From NCBI GenBank assembly GCA_900550955.1, contig URUF01000031.1, positions 1 through 24,003 on the forward strand: DNA of 24,003 nucleotides, written 5' to 3'. Both the position numbers and the translations under genes were made by a program. The DNA comes from an uncultured Eubacteriales bacterium (lineage in GTDB: Bacteria > Bacillota > Clostridia > Christensenellales > Aristaeellaceae). Positions 13,465 to 20,596 of this stretch are shown piece after piece (position 1 is the first letter of the stretch; each line of letters starts with the position of its first letter). Below the pieces are notes generated by a model, which saw only the letters and a list, made by a program, of their open reading frames with translations, did not search any database and was not told where the DNA came from.

Positions 13465-14298
13465 ATGGAGAGGGTTTCGAGCGCGGCGTATGCGGCGGAG
13501 GCGGAGGCGCTGCTTAGCCAGGTTTGTGGGGGAGCGCGTATTCCGTACGCGGCGGGCGGCATGGGCCTGGCGGGGATGGACTGCCAGGGGCTGTGCGAGT
13601 ACCTGCTGATACGGTGCGGCATGCCAGGGAAGGAATGCAACCTATCCGGCAGCAACGCGCACTGGCGGGCCTGCGTGTGGCGGGGAACGCCGGAGGAGTG
13701 CGCGGCGCGGTTTGGGCGCGTGCCTGCCGGGGCGTGGGTGTTTATTGTGAACGAGGACGGCGGAGAGCCCGAAAAGTACCGGGGCGACGGGCTGGGGGAC
13801 GCGCGCCACATGGGCGTTGCGCTGGATGGGCGCGCGCTGCACGCGAGCGCGTCGCGCGGATGCGTGGCGGAAAGCCGGTTTGAGGGGAAAACCATTCCAA
13901 ACGGCGGGTGGAACCGGGTGGGGCTGCCGAAATGGGTGGATTTTGGACTGGACGTGGAAGCTGGCGCGGCTGAGGAAGGCGACGTTGCGGGGGCCCATGG
14001 CGGAGAAACGGCCGCATCCCCTGCAATGGCCGTGGACGTGCGCGGGTTTTACAAGGTAAAGCGCGGATGCCTGGGCGGCGCGGTGCGCAGGCTGCAAACA
14101 TGGCTGACGGAGTTGGGATATGACATAGGGCCCTATGGCATGGACGGCGACTTCGGCGCGGCTACCGAGGCGGCGGTGCGCAGGTTCCAGCGGGAGCGCG
14201 GGCTGCGGGAGGACGGGATTGTGGGGCGGAACACCTGGGGAGAGCTGGCCGGAAGGCTTGCCGCGCGGCAAGCCGGGCAGCCTGCGGGGCGCGGCTAA
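13465..14298 (+). CDS. Endolysin: NlpC/P60 peptidase with peptidoglycan-binding domain
   Basis: This 277-aa protein should cut peptide bonds in peptidoglycan at the end of the lytic cycle. The NlpC/P60 domain has the catalytic Cys in GMDCQGL (C40) and the catalytic His in ARHMGVAL (H115), with H126 (ALHASAS) a likely third residue. A Ser/Ala/Gly linker (about 165-190) leads to a PG_binding_1 domain (about 203-262, with AVRRLQTWLTELGY, DGDFGAATEAAVRRFQ and GIVGRNTWGEL). The ATG at 13465 follows GAGGTGA (13453-13459) by 5 nt; an earlier ATG at 13393 would add an unusual 24-residue lead. There is no signal peptide, so export depends on the holin next door. Confidence 0.88.
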   Translation: MERVSSAAYAAEAEALLSQVCGGARIPYAAGGMGLAGMDCQGLCEYLLIRCGMPGKECNLSGSNAHWRACVWRGTPEECAARFGRVPAGAWVFIVNEDGGEPEKYRGDGLGDARHMGVALDGRALHASASRGCVAESRFEGKTIPNGGWNRVGLPKWVDFGLDVEAGAAEEGDVAGAHGGETAASPAMAVDVRGFYKVKRGCLGGAVRRLQTWLTELGYDIGPYGMDGDFGAATEAAVRRFQRERGLREDGIVGRNTWGELAGRLAARQAGQPAGRG

Positions 14299-14397
14299 GC
14301 CGGACGGCTCCCGCTGGCGCGGGAAGGGCATGGAAAAGCCTGCTTGTGCGCGCCCTTTTGCAGAGGAATTGTTGAGAAATGAGGAGAGAAGGATGGT

Positions 14398-14859
14398 ATG
14401 GATACGGTTTGGGATAAGGGAATCAAGCTGCTGGCGGCGGCGGGCGGCGCGGTCGCGGGCGCTTTTGGCGGCTGGGACAAGCTTTTGGCGGTACTGGTGG
14501 CAATGATGGCCGCGGACTATGTGAGCGGCATGGCGGTAGGCGTGCTGGGCCGGTCCGAAAAGACGGAATACGGCGGGCTATGCAGCAAGGTAGGCGCGAA
14601 GGGGCTGGCAAAGAAGGGGCTGATGCTGCTGGTGGTGCTGGTGGCGGCCCTGCTGGACCGCGCGATGGGCCAGGGCGCGGTGTGCCGCGACGCGGCCTGC
14701 TGGTTTTATATCGCCAACGAAGGGCTGAGCCTGCTGGAGAACTTGAGCCTGGCGGGCGTGCCGTTCCCGGAAGGGATGAAGCGGGTTTTGGGACAGAAGC
14801 GCAAGGAGGGGGAGAAGGAAGATGGCGGCTTCGCTGGAGGATCTGATTCTAAAGCTTAG
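14398..14859 (+). CDS. Phage holin (Phage_holin_4_1/TcdE-like)
   Basis: A 153-aa membrane protein that should form the lesions through which the endolysin passes. Hydrophobic segments are seen at about residues 10-25, 29-50 and 76-88. The pattern DYVSGMAVGVLG, then SKVGAKGLAKKG, ALLDRA and FYIANEGLSLLENLSLAGVPFP is characteristic of the holin_4 family. The C-terminus is charged (QKRKEGEKED). AGGAGAGAAGG precedes the ATG at 14398. The gene lies after the endolysin, the reverse of the most common order, and overlaps the next gene by 38 nt. Confidence 0.88.
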   Translation: MDTVWDKGIKLLAAAGGAVAGAFGGWDKLLAVLVAMMAADYVSGMAVGVLGRSEKTEYGGLCSKVGAKGLAKKGLMLLVVLVAALLDRAMGQGAVCRDAACWFYIANEGLSLLENLSLAGVPFPEGMKRVLGQKRKEGEKEDGGFAGGSDSKA

Positions 14860-15571
14860 AAGCGCGAACAACGCCTATACGCCGCTGACGCGCAGCGAAA
14901 TGGAGCGGCAGGCGCAAAACCGCTACCAAAGCGTGTACGACCAGAACCGGCTGAACGCGCGGACGGAATATGAAAACGGCGACGCGGCGCTGGCGCGCGA
15001 GCTGAGGGGCTTGCAGGCCGCCTACGACGCGGAACGGGCGCAGAGCCGCCAGGGCTACCGCCAGGCGTATGCGCAGGCGGACCGCCAGGCGTTGAGCCGG
15101 GGCATGCAGCGATCCAGCTACAACAACGCGACGCTGGCCAACATCAACCTGGCGGGCGAGCAGGCGCAGCGTGCCATAGACGGGCGGCAGACGGCGCAGG
15201 AAAGCGATATTGGGGAGAAGCGCACGCTGTTGAGCCAGCAGCTGGCCAGGCAGCTAAGCCAATACGACAAGAGCCAGAGCAGCGACATGCTTCATTATAT
15301 TGACGAGCTGGAGGCGCGCGAGTACGACCGCGCGGCCGCAAACAGCGCAAGGCGCAATGAGCTAGAGCTGAAGCTGTACGAGTATCAGCATCAGCTGGAC
15401 AAGGAGGCGGCGGAGCAGGCGCGCTGGCAGGCGGAATACAACGCCAAGTACGGCGGCGCGTCAGCGGGCCGCAGAGGCGGCGGTACGAAAAAAAGCGGGA
15501 AGAAGGACGCGTTGAGCGGTGTGGCGGCGGCCCTGGCAAGCGTTGGCGCGGTAATGGGCGTGAGGCGGTAG
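14822..15571 (+). CDS. Coiled-coil phage protein, unknown function
   Basis: This 249-aa protein is almost entirely helical and rich in Gln, Ala, Arg and Tyr (for example RQAQNRYQSVYDQNRL, RGLQAAYDAERAQSRQ, QQLARQLSQYDKSQ, LYEYQHQLDKEAAEQARW). It ends in a basic Gly/Lys linker and a small hydrophobic tail (ALSGVAAALASVGAVMG). Its start lies inside the holin gene with GAAGGAAG upstream, so it is coupled to lysis genes. Ejected internal virion proteins of short-tailed phages have similar composition, so an ejection protein is possible, but a role in lysis timing is equally open. It is the last phage gene in the window. Confidence 0.6.
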   Translation: MAASLEDLILKLRSANNAYTPLTRSEMERQAQNRYQSVYDQNRLNARTEYENGDAALARELRGLQAAYDAERAQSRQGYRQAYAQADRQALSRGMQRSSYNNATLANINLAGEQAQRAIDGRQTAQESDIGEKRTLLSQQLARQLSQYDKSQSSDMLHYIDELEAREYDRAAANSARRNELELKLYEYQHQLDKEAAEQARWQAEYNAKYGGASAGRRGGGTKKSGKKDALSGVAAALASVGAVMGVRR

Positions 15572-15818
15572 CGGGCGGCGCCAAGGGGGACGAAGGACGC
15601 ACGGGGCGGCCGGGGCAATGGGTTGCGAAACGGAATTGGCCCTTGGGAGCGCATTTGGAGCCCAAAGGCGCCTTTCCAGAGGCCGAGGGGCAAGCATGCG
15701 GAAAAGGCCGGGAAAAATCCTGCGGCGATTGCCCTGACGGGGCGGCAAATAGAATTGACATTCCAGGCGGACGCTGGTAAAATAGGCCCAATCTAAGATT
15801 GAAAGGGTGGGAAGTTCG
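15572..15818. other. Prophage-chromosome boundary region
   Basis: About 247 bp between the last phage gene and guaB. It holds a 12-bp palindrome AAAGGCGCCTTT (15664-15675), a bulged CCTTGGG/CCCAAAGG pairing (about 15641-15668), a short match to the intergenic repeat (GGCAAGCATG) and then the guaB promoter. No clear terminator and no tRNA were seen, so the exact prophage end cannot be placed. Confidence 0.4.
15755..15783 (+). promoter_or_regulatory. guaB promoter
   Basis: TTGACA (15755-15760), a 17-bp spacer and TAAAAT (15778-15783): a near-consensus sigma-A promoter, 35 bp before the guaB start. It makes guaB independent of phage transcription. No purine riboswitch fold is visible in the short leader. 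Confidence 0.8.
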
Positions 15819-17282
15819 ATGCTGGAGGAGAATATTCGCACGGGGCTTACGTTTGACGACGTGTTGCTGGTGCCCCGCGCGAGCAGCGTATTGCCCCGGG
15901 ATGTGGACACCTCAACCATGCTGACGCCAGGCATTAAGCTAAACGTGCCGCTGCTGAGCGCCGCCATGGACACCGTGACCGACGCCAGGCTGGCCATCGC
16001 CATGGCGCGTGAGGGCGGCCTGGGCATCATCCATAAGAACATGACCATCGAGGAACAGGCCACGCAGGTGGACAAGGTAAAGCGCAGCGAGCATGGCGTG
16101 ATTACCGACCCGTTCTTCCTTTCGCCGGATCATTTGATCCGGGATGCGGAGGCGCTGATGGCGAAGTTCCGCATCTCCGGCGTGCCGATTACGCGGGGCA
16201 AGAAGCTGGTGGGCATCCTGACCAACCGCGATTTGCGGTTTGAAACGGACGATACCCGCCGCATCGAGGAGGTTATGACCTCCAAAAACCTGATTACCGC
16301 GCCGGTGGGCACAACGCTTGAGGAGGCCAAGGCCATCCTGGCGGCGCACAGGATTGAAAAGCTGCCCATTGTAAACGAGCAGTTCGAGCTGTGCGGGCTG
16401 ATTACCATTAAGGATATTGAAAAATCCACGAAGTATCCCAACTCCGCCAAGGATGCGAAGGGCCGGCTTTTGTGCGGCGCGGCCGTGGGCATTACCAAGG
16501 ACAGCATGCTGCGCGTGGAGGCGCTGGTGAACGCCAAGGTGGACGTGATCTCCATCGACTCGGCGCACGGGCACAATATCGATGTGATTAACAAGGTGCG
16601 CCAGCTGCGCGCGGCCTTCCCGGAGCTGCCCATTATCGCGGGCAACGTGGCCACGGCGGAGGCGACGCGCGCGCTGATTGAGGCGGGCGCGAGCTGCGTG
16701 AAGGTGGGCATTGGCCCGGGCAGCATTTGCACCACCCGCGTGATCGCGGGCATTGGCGTGCCGCAGCTGACCGCGGTGAGCGACTGCGCCAAGGAAGCGG
16801 ACAAGTATGGCGTGCGGGTGATCGCGGACGGCGGCATCAAGTATTCGGGCGATATTCCCAAGGCGATTGCGGGCGGCGCGAGCGCCGTGATGATTGGCAG
16901 CCTGTTTGCGGGCGTGGATGAGAGCCCGGGAGATATGGAGATTTACCAGGGCCGCAGCTTCAAGGTATACCGCGGCATGGGCAGCCTGGGCGCGATGGCG
17001 CAGGCGCATGGCAGCAGCGACCGCTACTTCCAGGAGGCGGACAAGAAGCTGGTGCCCGAAGGCGTGGAGGGCCGCGTGCCCTACAAGGGCGCTTTGGCGG
17101 ATACGGTGTACCAGCTGGTGGGCGGCCTGCGCTCCAGCATGGGCTATTGCGGCACGCCCACCATTGAAAGCCTGCGCAGGGAAGGGCAGTTCATTCGCAT
17201 TACAGGCGCGGGCTTGCAGGAGAGCCACCCGCACGATATTGCGATTACCAAGGAGAGCCCGAACTATTCCCGTATGGATTGA
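15819..17282 (+). CDS. guaB: IMP dehydrogenase
   Basis: The 487-aa enzyme oxidises IMP to XMP with NAD+, the committed step of guanine nucleotide synthesis. The TIM barrel shows LSAAMDTVTDA (46-56), the DSAHGHN segment (247-253), the catalytic loop GIGPGSICTTR with the nucleophile Cys304, VIADGGIKYSGD (334-345) and the mobile flap with the Arg402-Tyr403 dyad. Two CBS domains are inserted at about 93-205 (GVPITRGKKLVGILTNRDLR, RIEKLPIVNEQFELCGLITIKDI). Full family length. ATG 15819 has GAAAGGGTGG upstream and matches the family start; GTG 15807 would lie in the ribosome site. It has its own promoter and a strong terminator. Confidence 0.97.
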   Translation: MLEENIRTGLTFDDVLLVPRASSVLPRDVDTSTMLTPGIKLNVPLLSAAMDTVTDARLAIAMAREGGLGIIHKNMTIEEQATQVDKVKRSEHGVITDPFFLSPDHLIRDAEALMAKFRISGVPITRGKKLVGILTNRDLRFETDDTRRIEEVMTSKNLITAPVGTTLEEAKAILAAHRIEKLPIVNEQFELCGLITIKDIEKSTKYPNSAKDAKGRLLCGAAVGITKDSMLRVEALVNAKVDVISIDSAHGHNIDVINKVRQLRAAFPELPIIAGNVATAEATRALIEAGASCVKVGIGPGSICTTRVIAGIGVPQLTAVSDCAKEADKYGVRVIADGGIKYSGDIPKAIAGGASAVMIGSLFAGVDESPGDMEIYQGRSFKVYRGMGSLGAMAQAHGSSDRYFQEADKKLVPEGVEGRVPYKGALADTVYQLVGGLRSSMGYCGTPTIESLRREGQFIRITGAGLQESHPHDIAITKESPNYSRMD

Positions 17283-17296
17283 TTGAGGGAGAATAC

Positions 17297-17336
17297 AAAG
17301 CCGGATGGCCTTCCGATGGGAGGGCCATCCGGCTTT
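17297..17336. terminator. Bidirectional terminator between guaB and kdpE
   Basis: AAAGCCGGATGGCC (17297-17310) and GGCCATCCGGCTTT (17323-17336) form a perfect 14-bp stem with a 12-nt loop. T-runs of three close both strands. It stands between the convergent guaB and kdpE-like genes and can serve both. Confidence 0.88.
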
Positions 17337-17352
17337 GCCGCGTTTGGGGCGC

Positions 17353-18069
17353 TTATGCGTCCACAAGCTCGTCCCCTTCGGCCATGCGGTAGCCCACGCG
17401 CACCTCGGTAAAAATGTAGCGGGGCTGGGCGGGGGTTTTTTCAATTTTGCGGCGGATATTGGCCATGTTGACGCGCAGGATTTTGTTATCGCCCGTGGAG
17501 CAGGGGCCCCAGATTTCCTTCATGATGAAATCATAGGTGAGCACGCGCCCGGCATGCTTGCCCAGCAGCGCCACGATGCGGTATTCGCTTTGGGTGAGCT
17601 GCGCGTCCACGCCGTCCACATAGACGCGGTACTTGTTGTAATCGATGACAAGGCCGCCCGAGCGGAACTGGCCCGTACGGGCGATTTGCGCATTCTGGCT
17701 CATGGTTTGGGTGTGGCGCAGCGCCATGCGGATGCGCGCGAGCAGCTCGTTGGCGCCAAAGGGCTTGGTGATGTAATCGTCCGCGCCCAGGTCGAGGGCC
17801 TCCACCTTATCGCGCTCATGCGTGCGGGCGGAGAGCACCACAACCGGCACCGCCGACCATTTGCGCACGGCGCGCAAAAGCTCCACGCCGTCCATATCGG
17901 GCAGGCCAAGATCCAGCAAAACGGCGTCCGGGCAGTGGGAGGAGATCAGCGAAAGCGCTTCCGCGCCGGTGGCCGCCTCCACGACCTCGTACCCGTTGGA
18001 GATAAGGATGGCGCGAAGCAGCTTTTGAATGCTGCGTTCATCTTCGATAACCAGAATTTTCACTGCCAT
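17353..18069 (-). CDS. kdpE: KdpE-like response regulator (OmpR family)
   Basis: This 238-aa transcription factor has a receiver domain with acidic pair D10/E11, phospho-acceptor D53 (VLLDLGLPDMDG) and K102 (ITKPF), followed by an OmpR/PhoB winged helix (about 135-230, with LTQSEYRIVALLGKHAGRVLTYDFIMKEIWG and VNMANIRRKIE). The overall sequence is KdpE-like. ATG at 18069 was chosen because AAAGGAG lies 7 nt upstream and it begins at the typical MAVKILVIEDE; the longer frame runs into the kinase gene. It overlaps the kinase by 32 nt, so the two are coupled. No kdpFABC potassium pump genes are in view, so the target may be different or elsewhere. Confidence 0.88.
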   Translation of the reverse strand: MAVKILVIEDERSIQKLLRAILISNGYEVVEAATGAEALSLISSHCPDAVLLDLGLPDMDGVELLRAVRKWSAVPVVVLSARTHERDKVEALDLGADDYITKPFGANELLARIRMALRHTQTMSQNAQIARTGQFRSGGLVIDYNKYRVYVDGVDAQLTQSEYRIVALLGKHAGRVLTYDFIMKEIWGPCSTGDNKILRVNMANIRRKIEKTPAQPRYIFTEVRVGYRMAEGDELVDA

Positions 18070-19108
18070 AGGTATTCTCCTTTTCTGGAAGGGTAAAGGT
18101 AAAGTCCGCGCCGCCCTGGGGGTTGTTATGGGCCTCCAGCGTGCCGCCGTGCGCCTTGACGATGCTTTTGCAAACAGACAGGCCGATGCCCATGTGCTTG
18201 TGCGCGTCGCCGCCCTCATCCCTTGAAGAAGCGGCGGACAGCGGCTGCTTGCCGCGGGCTAGGCCCGCGCCGTTATCGGAAACCGTGATGGACACATAGC
18301 CCGCCATGTGCCGGGCGATAAGGCGGATGCGCGTTGTGTGCTGGCCATGATATACGGCGTTTTCCAGAAGGTTTAGCACCACCTGCTCGATAAGCACGGC
18401 GTCCATATCCGCCAGAAGGATCTCCTCGGCCAGATCCATATCCACCGCTACCTGCGGGAAATGCTTATGGAAGCTGATGGCCGCCTCGGCCAAAACGTCC
18501 TCGACGACTTCCGTTTCCGTATGCAACGGGCCCCGCGCGCCCTGGATGCGCGTGATGGCCAGCAGGTTTTCAACCACGCGCACCAGCCATTGCGCGTCGG
18601 CGTTAACGTTTTGAAGAATCTCGCGCTGCTTTTCCGGCGGCACGCTGCCGGTTAAGATGGCGTCCGTGGCGCCGACGATGGAGGTAAGGGGCGTGCGCAG
18701 GTCGTGCGATACGGCGCGGAGCAGGTTGGCGCGCAGCTTTTCCTTTTCCGTTTCCAGGCGCATTTGCTCCTGACGCTTGATGCGCGTGGTGAGAACGCTT
18801 ACAATCAGCGATACGGTGAGCATGGTGGCAAACGTGATCAGGTAGCCCGAAATGGTAAGGTTAAACGCGAAATAGGGATAGGTGAACATGTAATTGACCA
18901 GCGGCACGGACGCCACCGCGCAAAACACGCCCCAGAAGTAGCCGTCCGTAAAGCGGGAAACCAGCAGCACCGCCAAAAGGAACGTCATATGCGCGTTGGG
19001 CGCGTTGCCGTTGCGGCAGCCCAAAAGAAAGCTCATGCCGGTGGCCGCGCCCAGCATACCAAGCGTAATGGATGCGTTAACGGCCTGCCGCGCCCAGCGG
19101 TGCTTCAT
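18038..19108 (-). CDS. KdpD-like sensor histidine kinase lacking the N-terminal sensor
   Basis: This 356-aa membrane kinase starts with a DUF4118-type membrane domain (hydrophobic segments at about 12-30, 42-51, 57-75 and 86-107). HisKA follows with H135 in AVSHDLRTPLTSIVGA, then HATPase_c with N250 (NLLENAVYHG), DNGAG (278-282) and GIGLS (307-311). This is the C-terminal half of KdpD. The cytoplasmic N-terminal KdpD/UspA-type domains and the GAF domain of full-length KdpD (near 900 aa) are absent. The ATG at 19108 has GGAGGG upstream and an extended -10 promoter 34 bp before it, so this looks like a complete short form, not a broken gene. Confidence 0.85.
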   Translation of the reverse strand: MKHRWARQAVNASITLGMLGAATGMSFLLGCRNGNAPNAHMTFLLAVLLVSRFTDGYFWGVFCAVASVPLVNYMFTYPYFAFNLTISGYLITFATMLTVSLIVSVLTTRIKRQEQMRLETEKEKLRANLLRAVSHDLRTPLTSIVGATDAILTGSVPPEKQREILQNVNADAQWLVRVVENLLAITRIQGARGPLHTETEVVEDVLAEAAISFHKHFPQVAVDMDLAEEILLADMDAVLIEQVVLNLLENAVYHGQHTTRIRLIARHMAGYVSITVSDNGAGLARGKQPLSAASSRDEGGDAHKHMGIGLSVCKSIVKAHGGTLEAHNNPQGGADFTFTLPEKENTYGSENSGYRR

Positions 19109-19141
19109 CGCGCGTTTCCCTCCATGCGTAAATTTTTCATT

Positions 19142-19150
19142 AGTATAACA
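19142..19150 (-). promoter_or_regulatory. Extended -10 promoter of the kdpD-kdpE-like pair
   Basis: On the - strand, TGT-TATACT (19150-19142) is an extended -10 element without a recognisable -35 at the right distance. It lies 34 bp upstream of the kinase start. The T-run of the terminator for the upstream operon lies just before it. Confidence 0.5.
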
Positions 19151-19151
19151 G

Positions 19152-19183
19152 AAAAAGCGCCGGCGGCGTGGGAATTGCGGCGC
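19152..19183 (-). terminator. Terminator of the flavin reductase-HAD operon
   Basis: On the - strand, GCGCCG (19183-19178) pairs with CGGCGC (19162-19157) and is followed by TTTTT (19156-19152). It is 28 bp downstream of the HAD gene stop. The loop is long (15 nt), so moderate strength is expected. Confidence 0.6.
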
Positions 19184-19210
19184 GGATTAGCGGATTTTTA
19201 GCGGAAGGCC

Positions 19211-19903
19211 TTACGATAGGCCGAGAAGGGCCAGCGCGTCTACGTAGGTGCGGGCGACGGCATCCGCGCCGTGGCCCTGCGGGGGCTCCTGCCCGTTGGT
19301 GAACAGGATGCTTTTGACCCCGGCCGCGCGCGCGGCGGGAATATCGGAGGTGACGCTGTCGCCAATCATGGCGGCGTCGCGCGGCGAAACGCCGCCGGCC
19401 CGGCGCAGCGCCTCAAACACCATGGCGGGATCGGGCTTGGAGCGGCCTACCTCCTCGCTGATGACGAGCCCGGCGATATAGGGCGCCAGCTCGGAGGAGG
19501 AAAAGCGGCTGCGCTGCACGCGGGCGATGCCGTTGGTAACCAGATAGATGGGGATATGCCGGCTTACGGCCTGGCAGAAGGCCAGCGCGCCGGGCAAAAG
19601 GAAGCGTTGGCAGCCCAGCCTTTCCACAAAGAAATCGCACAGCGCCTGGGGATCCCCGGGAAGGCGGGCCTGCGTGAGAAAATCGCGGAAGCGGTCAACG
19701 CGCAGGCGGGCCTGCGTGGTTTCGCCGCGCTCCAGCCGCTGCCACTGGGCAAGGTTCACGCGGTGATACAGGGCCGCGTGCTCGGGCGTATCCGGGATGC
19801 CGAAGGCGCGGAAGGTATCGGAGATCGCTACGCGCTCGCCGCGGTGGAAATCAAAGAGGGTATCGTCCGCGTCGGCCAAAAGTACCTTCATAAGCAGGCT
19901 CAT
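19211..19903 (-). CDS. HAD-family nucleotidase, YjjG-like
   Basis: A 230-aa HAD phosphatase. Motif I DADDTLFD has nucleophile D11 and acid D13; motif II is T123 in VTNG, motif III K156 (GRSKPDP) and motif IV GDSVTSD (181-187). The helical cap after motif I and the FDF context fit the YjjG/PynA group, which hydrolyses non-canonical pyrimidine nucleoside monophosphates. The ATG at 19903 overlaps the stop of the flavin reductase gene by 4 nt (ATGA), a sign of coupling; an alternative ATG at 19891 is possible. Substrate is inferred from the family, not from the operon. Confidence 0.82.
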   Translation of the reverse strand: MSLLMKVLLADADDTLFDFHRGERVAISDTFRAFGIPDTPEHAALYHRVNLAQWQRLERGETTQARLRVDRFRDFLTQARLPGDPQALCDFFVERLGCQRFLLPGALAFCQAVSRHIPIYLVTNGIARVQRSRFSSSELAPYIAGLVISEEVGRSKPDPAMVFEALRRAGGVSPRDAAMIGDSVTSDIPAARAAGVKSILFTNGQEPPQGHGADAVARTYVDALALLGLS

Positions 19904-20511
19904 CCTTTCTTCATGCGGCGTTCAAGCGCCTTGGGCGAGGCGACGGAGTAGCCAAAAAAGCCCAGCGCCCTGCCCAGGGCGTGGTACTTGCCGTGCACAT
20001 AGCTAACCAGCTGCATGGCGCTTTCATCGATGGAACCGTCCGCGAGGAAGTAACGGTCCTGCACGCTAACCTGTACGATATCGGCCAAAAACAGGTCGTG
20101 GCTGCCCAACTCCTGGATGGAATGCACCTTGCAGCTTAAAAACGCGGGCGCCTGCTTAACGGCGGGCGCGTGCGCAAGGCCGGGGGCAGGGATAGCGTCA
20201 AGGCCAAGCTGGGCGAATTTGCGGACCTCGCGCCCGCTTTTGACGCCGCAATAATCCATGGCGCGGCACAGGCCGCGGCTGACGAGGTTGAGGGTAAACT
20301 CCCCGCTGCGGGCGATAAGATCATGGCTGAGGCGTTCCTTGCGTATGCTTACGGAGAGCATGGGCGGCTTGGAGCACACCACGCCCGTCCAGGCCACGGT
20401 GATGAGGTTGGGCTCGCCGCCCTCGGGCGCGGCGCAGCCCAGCATGACGGCTGGAATGGGGCAAAGGTAGGTGGTGGGTCCAATGGTACGAAAGCTGGTA
20501 GTTTGTTCCAT
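19900..20511 (-). CDS. Flavin reductase-like domain protein
   Basis: This 203-aa protein belongs to the FMN-binding flavin reductase-like group. Visible signs are the start with YLCPIPAVMLGCAAPEGGEPNLITVAWTG (a flavin-binding loop type), SKPPMLSVSIRKERLSHDLI, GEFTLNLVSRGLCRAMDYCGVKSGREVRKFAQLGL and the YFLADGSIDESAMQLVSYVHGKYHALG end. It probably binds FMN and acts as an oxidoreductase with unknown partner. The ATG at 20511 has AAGGGGG 7 nt upstream; a longer frame would include promoter DNA. It forms a two-gene operon with the HAD gene. Confidence 0.85.
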   Translation of the reverse strand: MEQTTSFRTIGPTTYLCPIPAVMLGCAAPEGGEPNLITVAWTGVVCSKPPMLSVSIRKERLSHDLIARSGEFTLNLVSRGLCRAMDYCGVKSGREVRKFAQLGLDAIPAPGLAHAPAVKQAPAFLSCKVHSIQELGSHDLFLADIVQVSVQDRYFLADGSIDESAMQLVSYVHGKYHALGRALGFFGYSVASPKALERRMKKG

Positions 20512-20525
20512 ATTGCGCGTCCCCC

Positions 20526-20554
20526 TTGCCAAGCACTTTTGGTAAGTGTACAAT
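20526..20554 (+). promoter_or_regulatory. Promoter of the metallophosphoesterase gene
   Basis: TTGCCA (20526-20531), a 17-bp spacer, TACAAT (20549-20554). The -10 overlaps the -10 of the opposite promoter by two bases. Confidence 0.6.
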
Positions 20555-20573
20555 GAACAAACAAATGTGTCAA
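20545..20573 (-). promoter_or_regulatory. Promoter of the flavin reductase-HAD operon
   Basis: On the - strand TTGACA (20573-20568), a 17-bp spacer and TACACT (20550-20545). A perfect -35 makes it probably the stronger of the two overlapping divergent promoters. Confidence 0.65.
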
Positions 20574-20596
20574 ATGGCGGAAGGGAGGCGGGAACC

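Noticed and set aside
15664..15675. AAAGGCGCCTTT palindrome as phage attachment site
   Set aside because: A second copy at the left prophage end would be needed and is outside the window; a short palindrome alone is weak evidence.
15939..17444. A 501-aa frame on the - strand opposite guaB
   Set aside because: guaB is unmistakable on the + strand with all catalytic motifs; the antisense product shows no family pattern and runs through a terminator.
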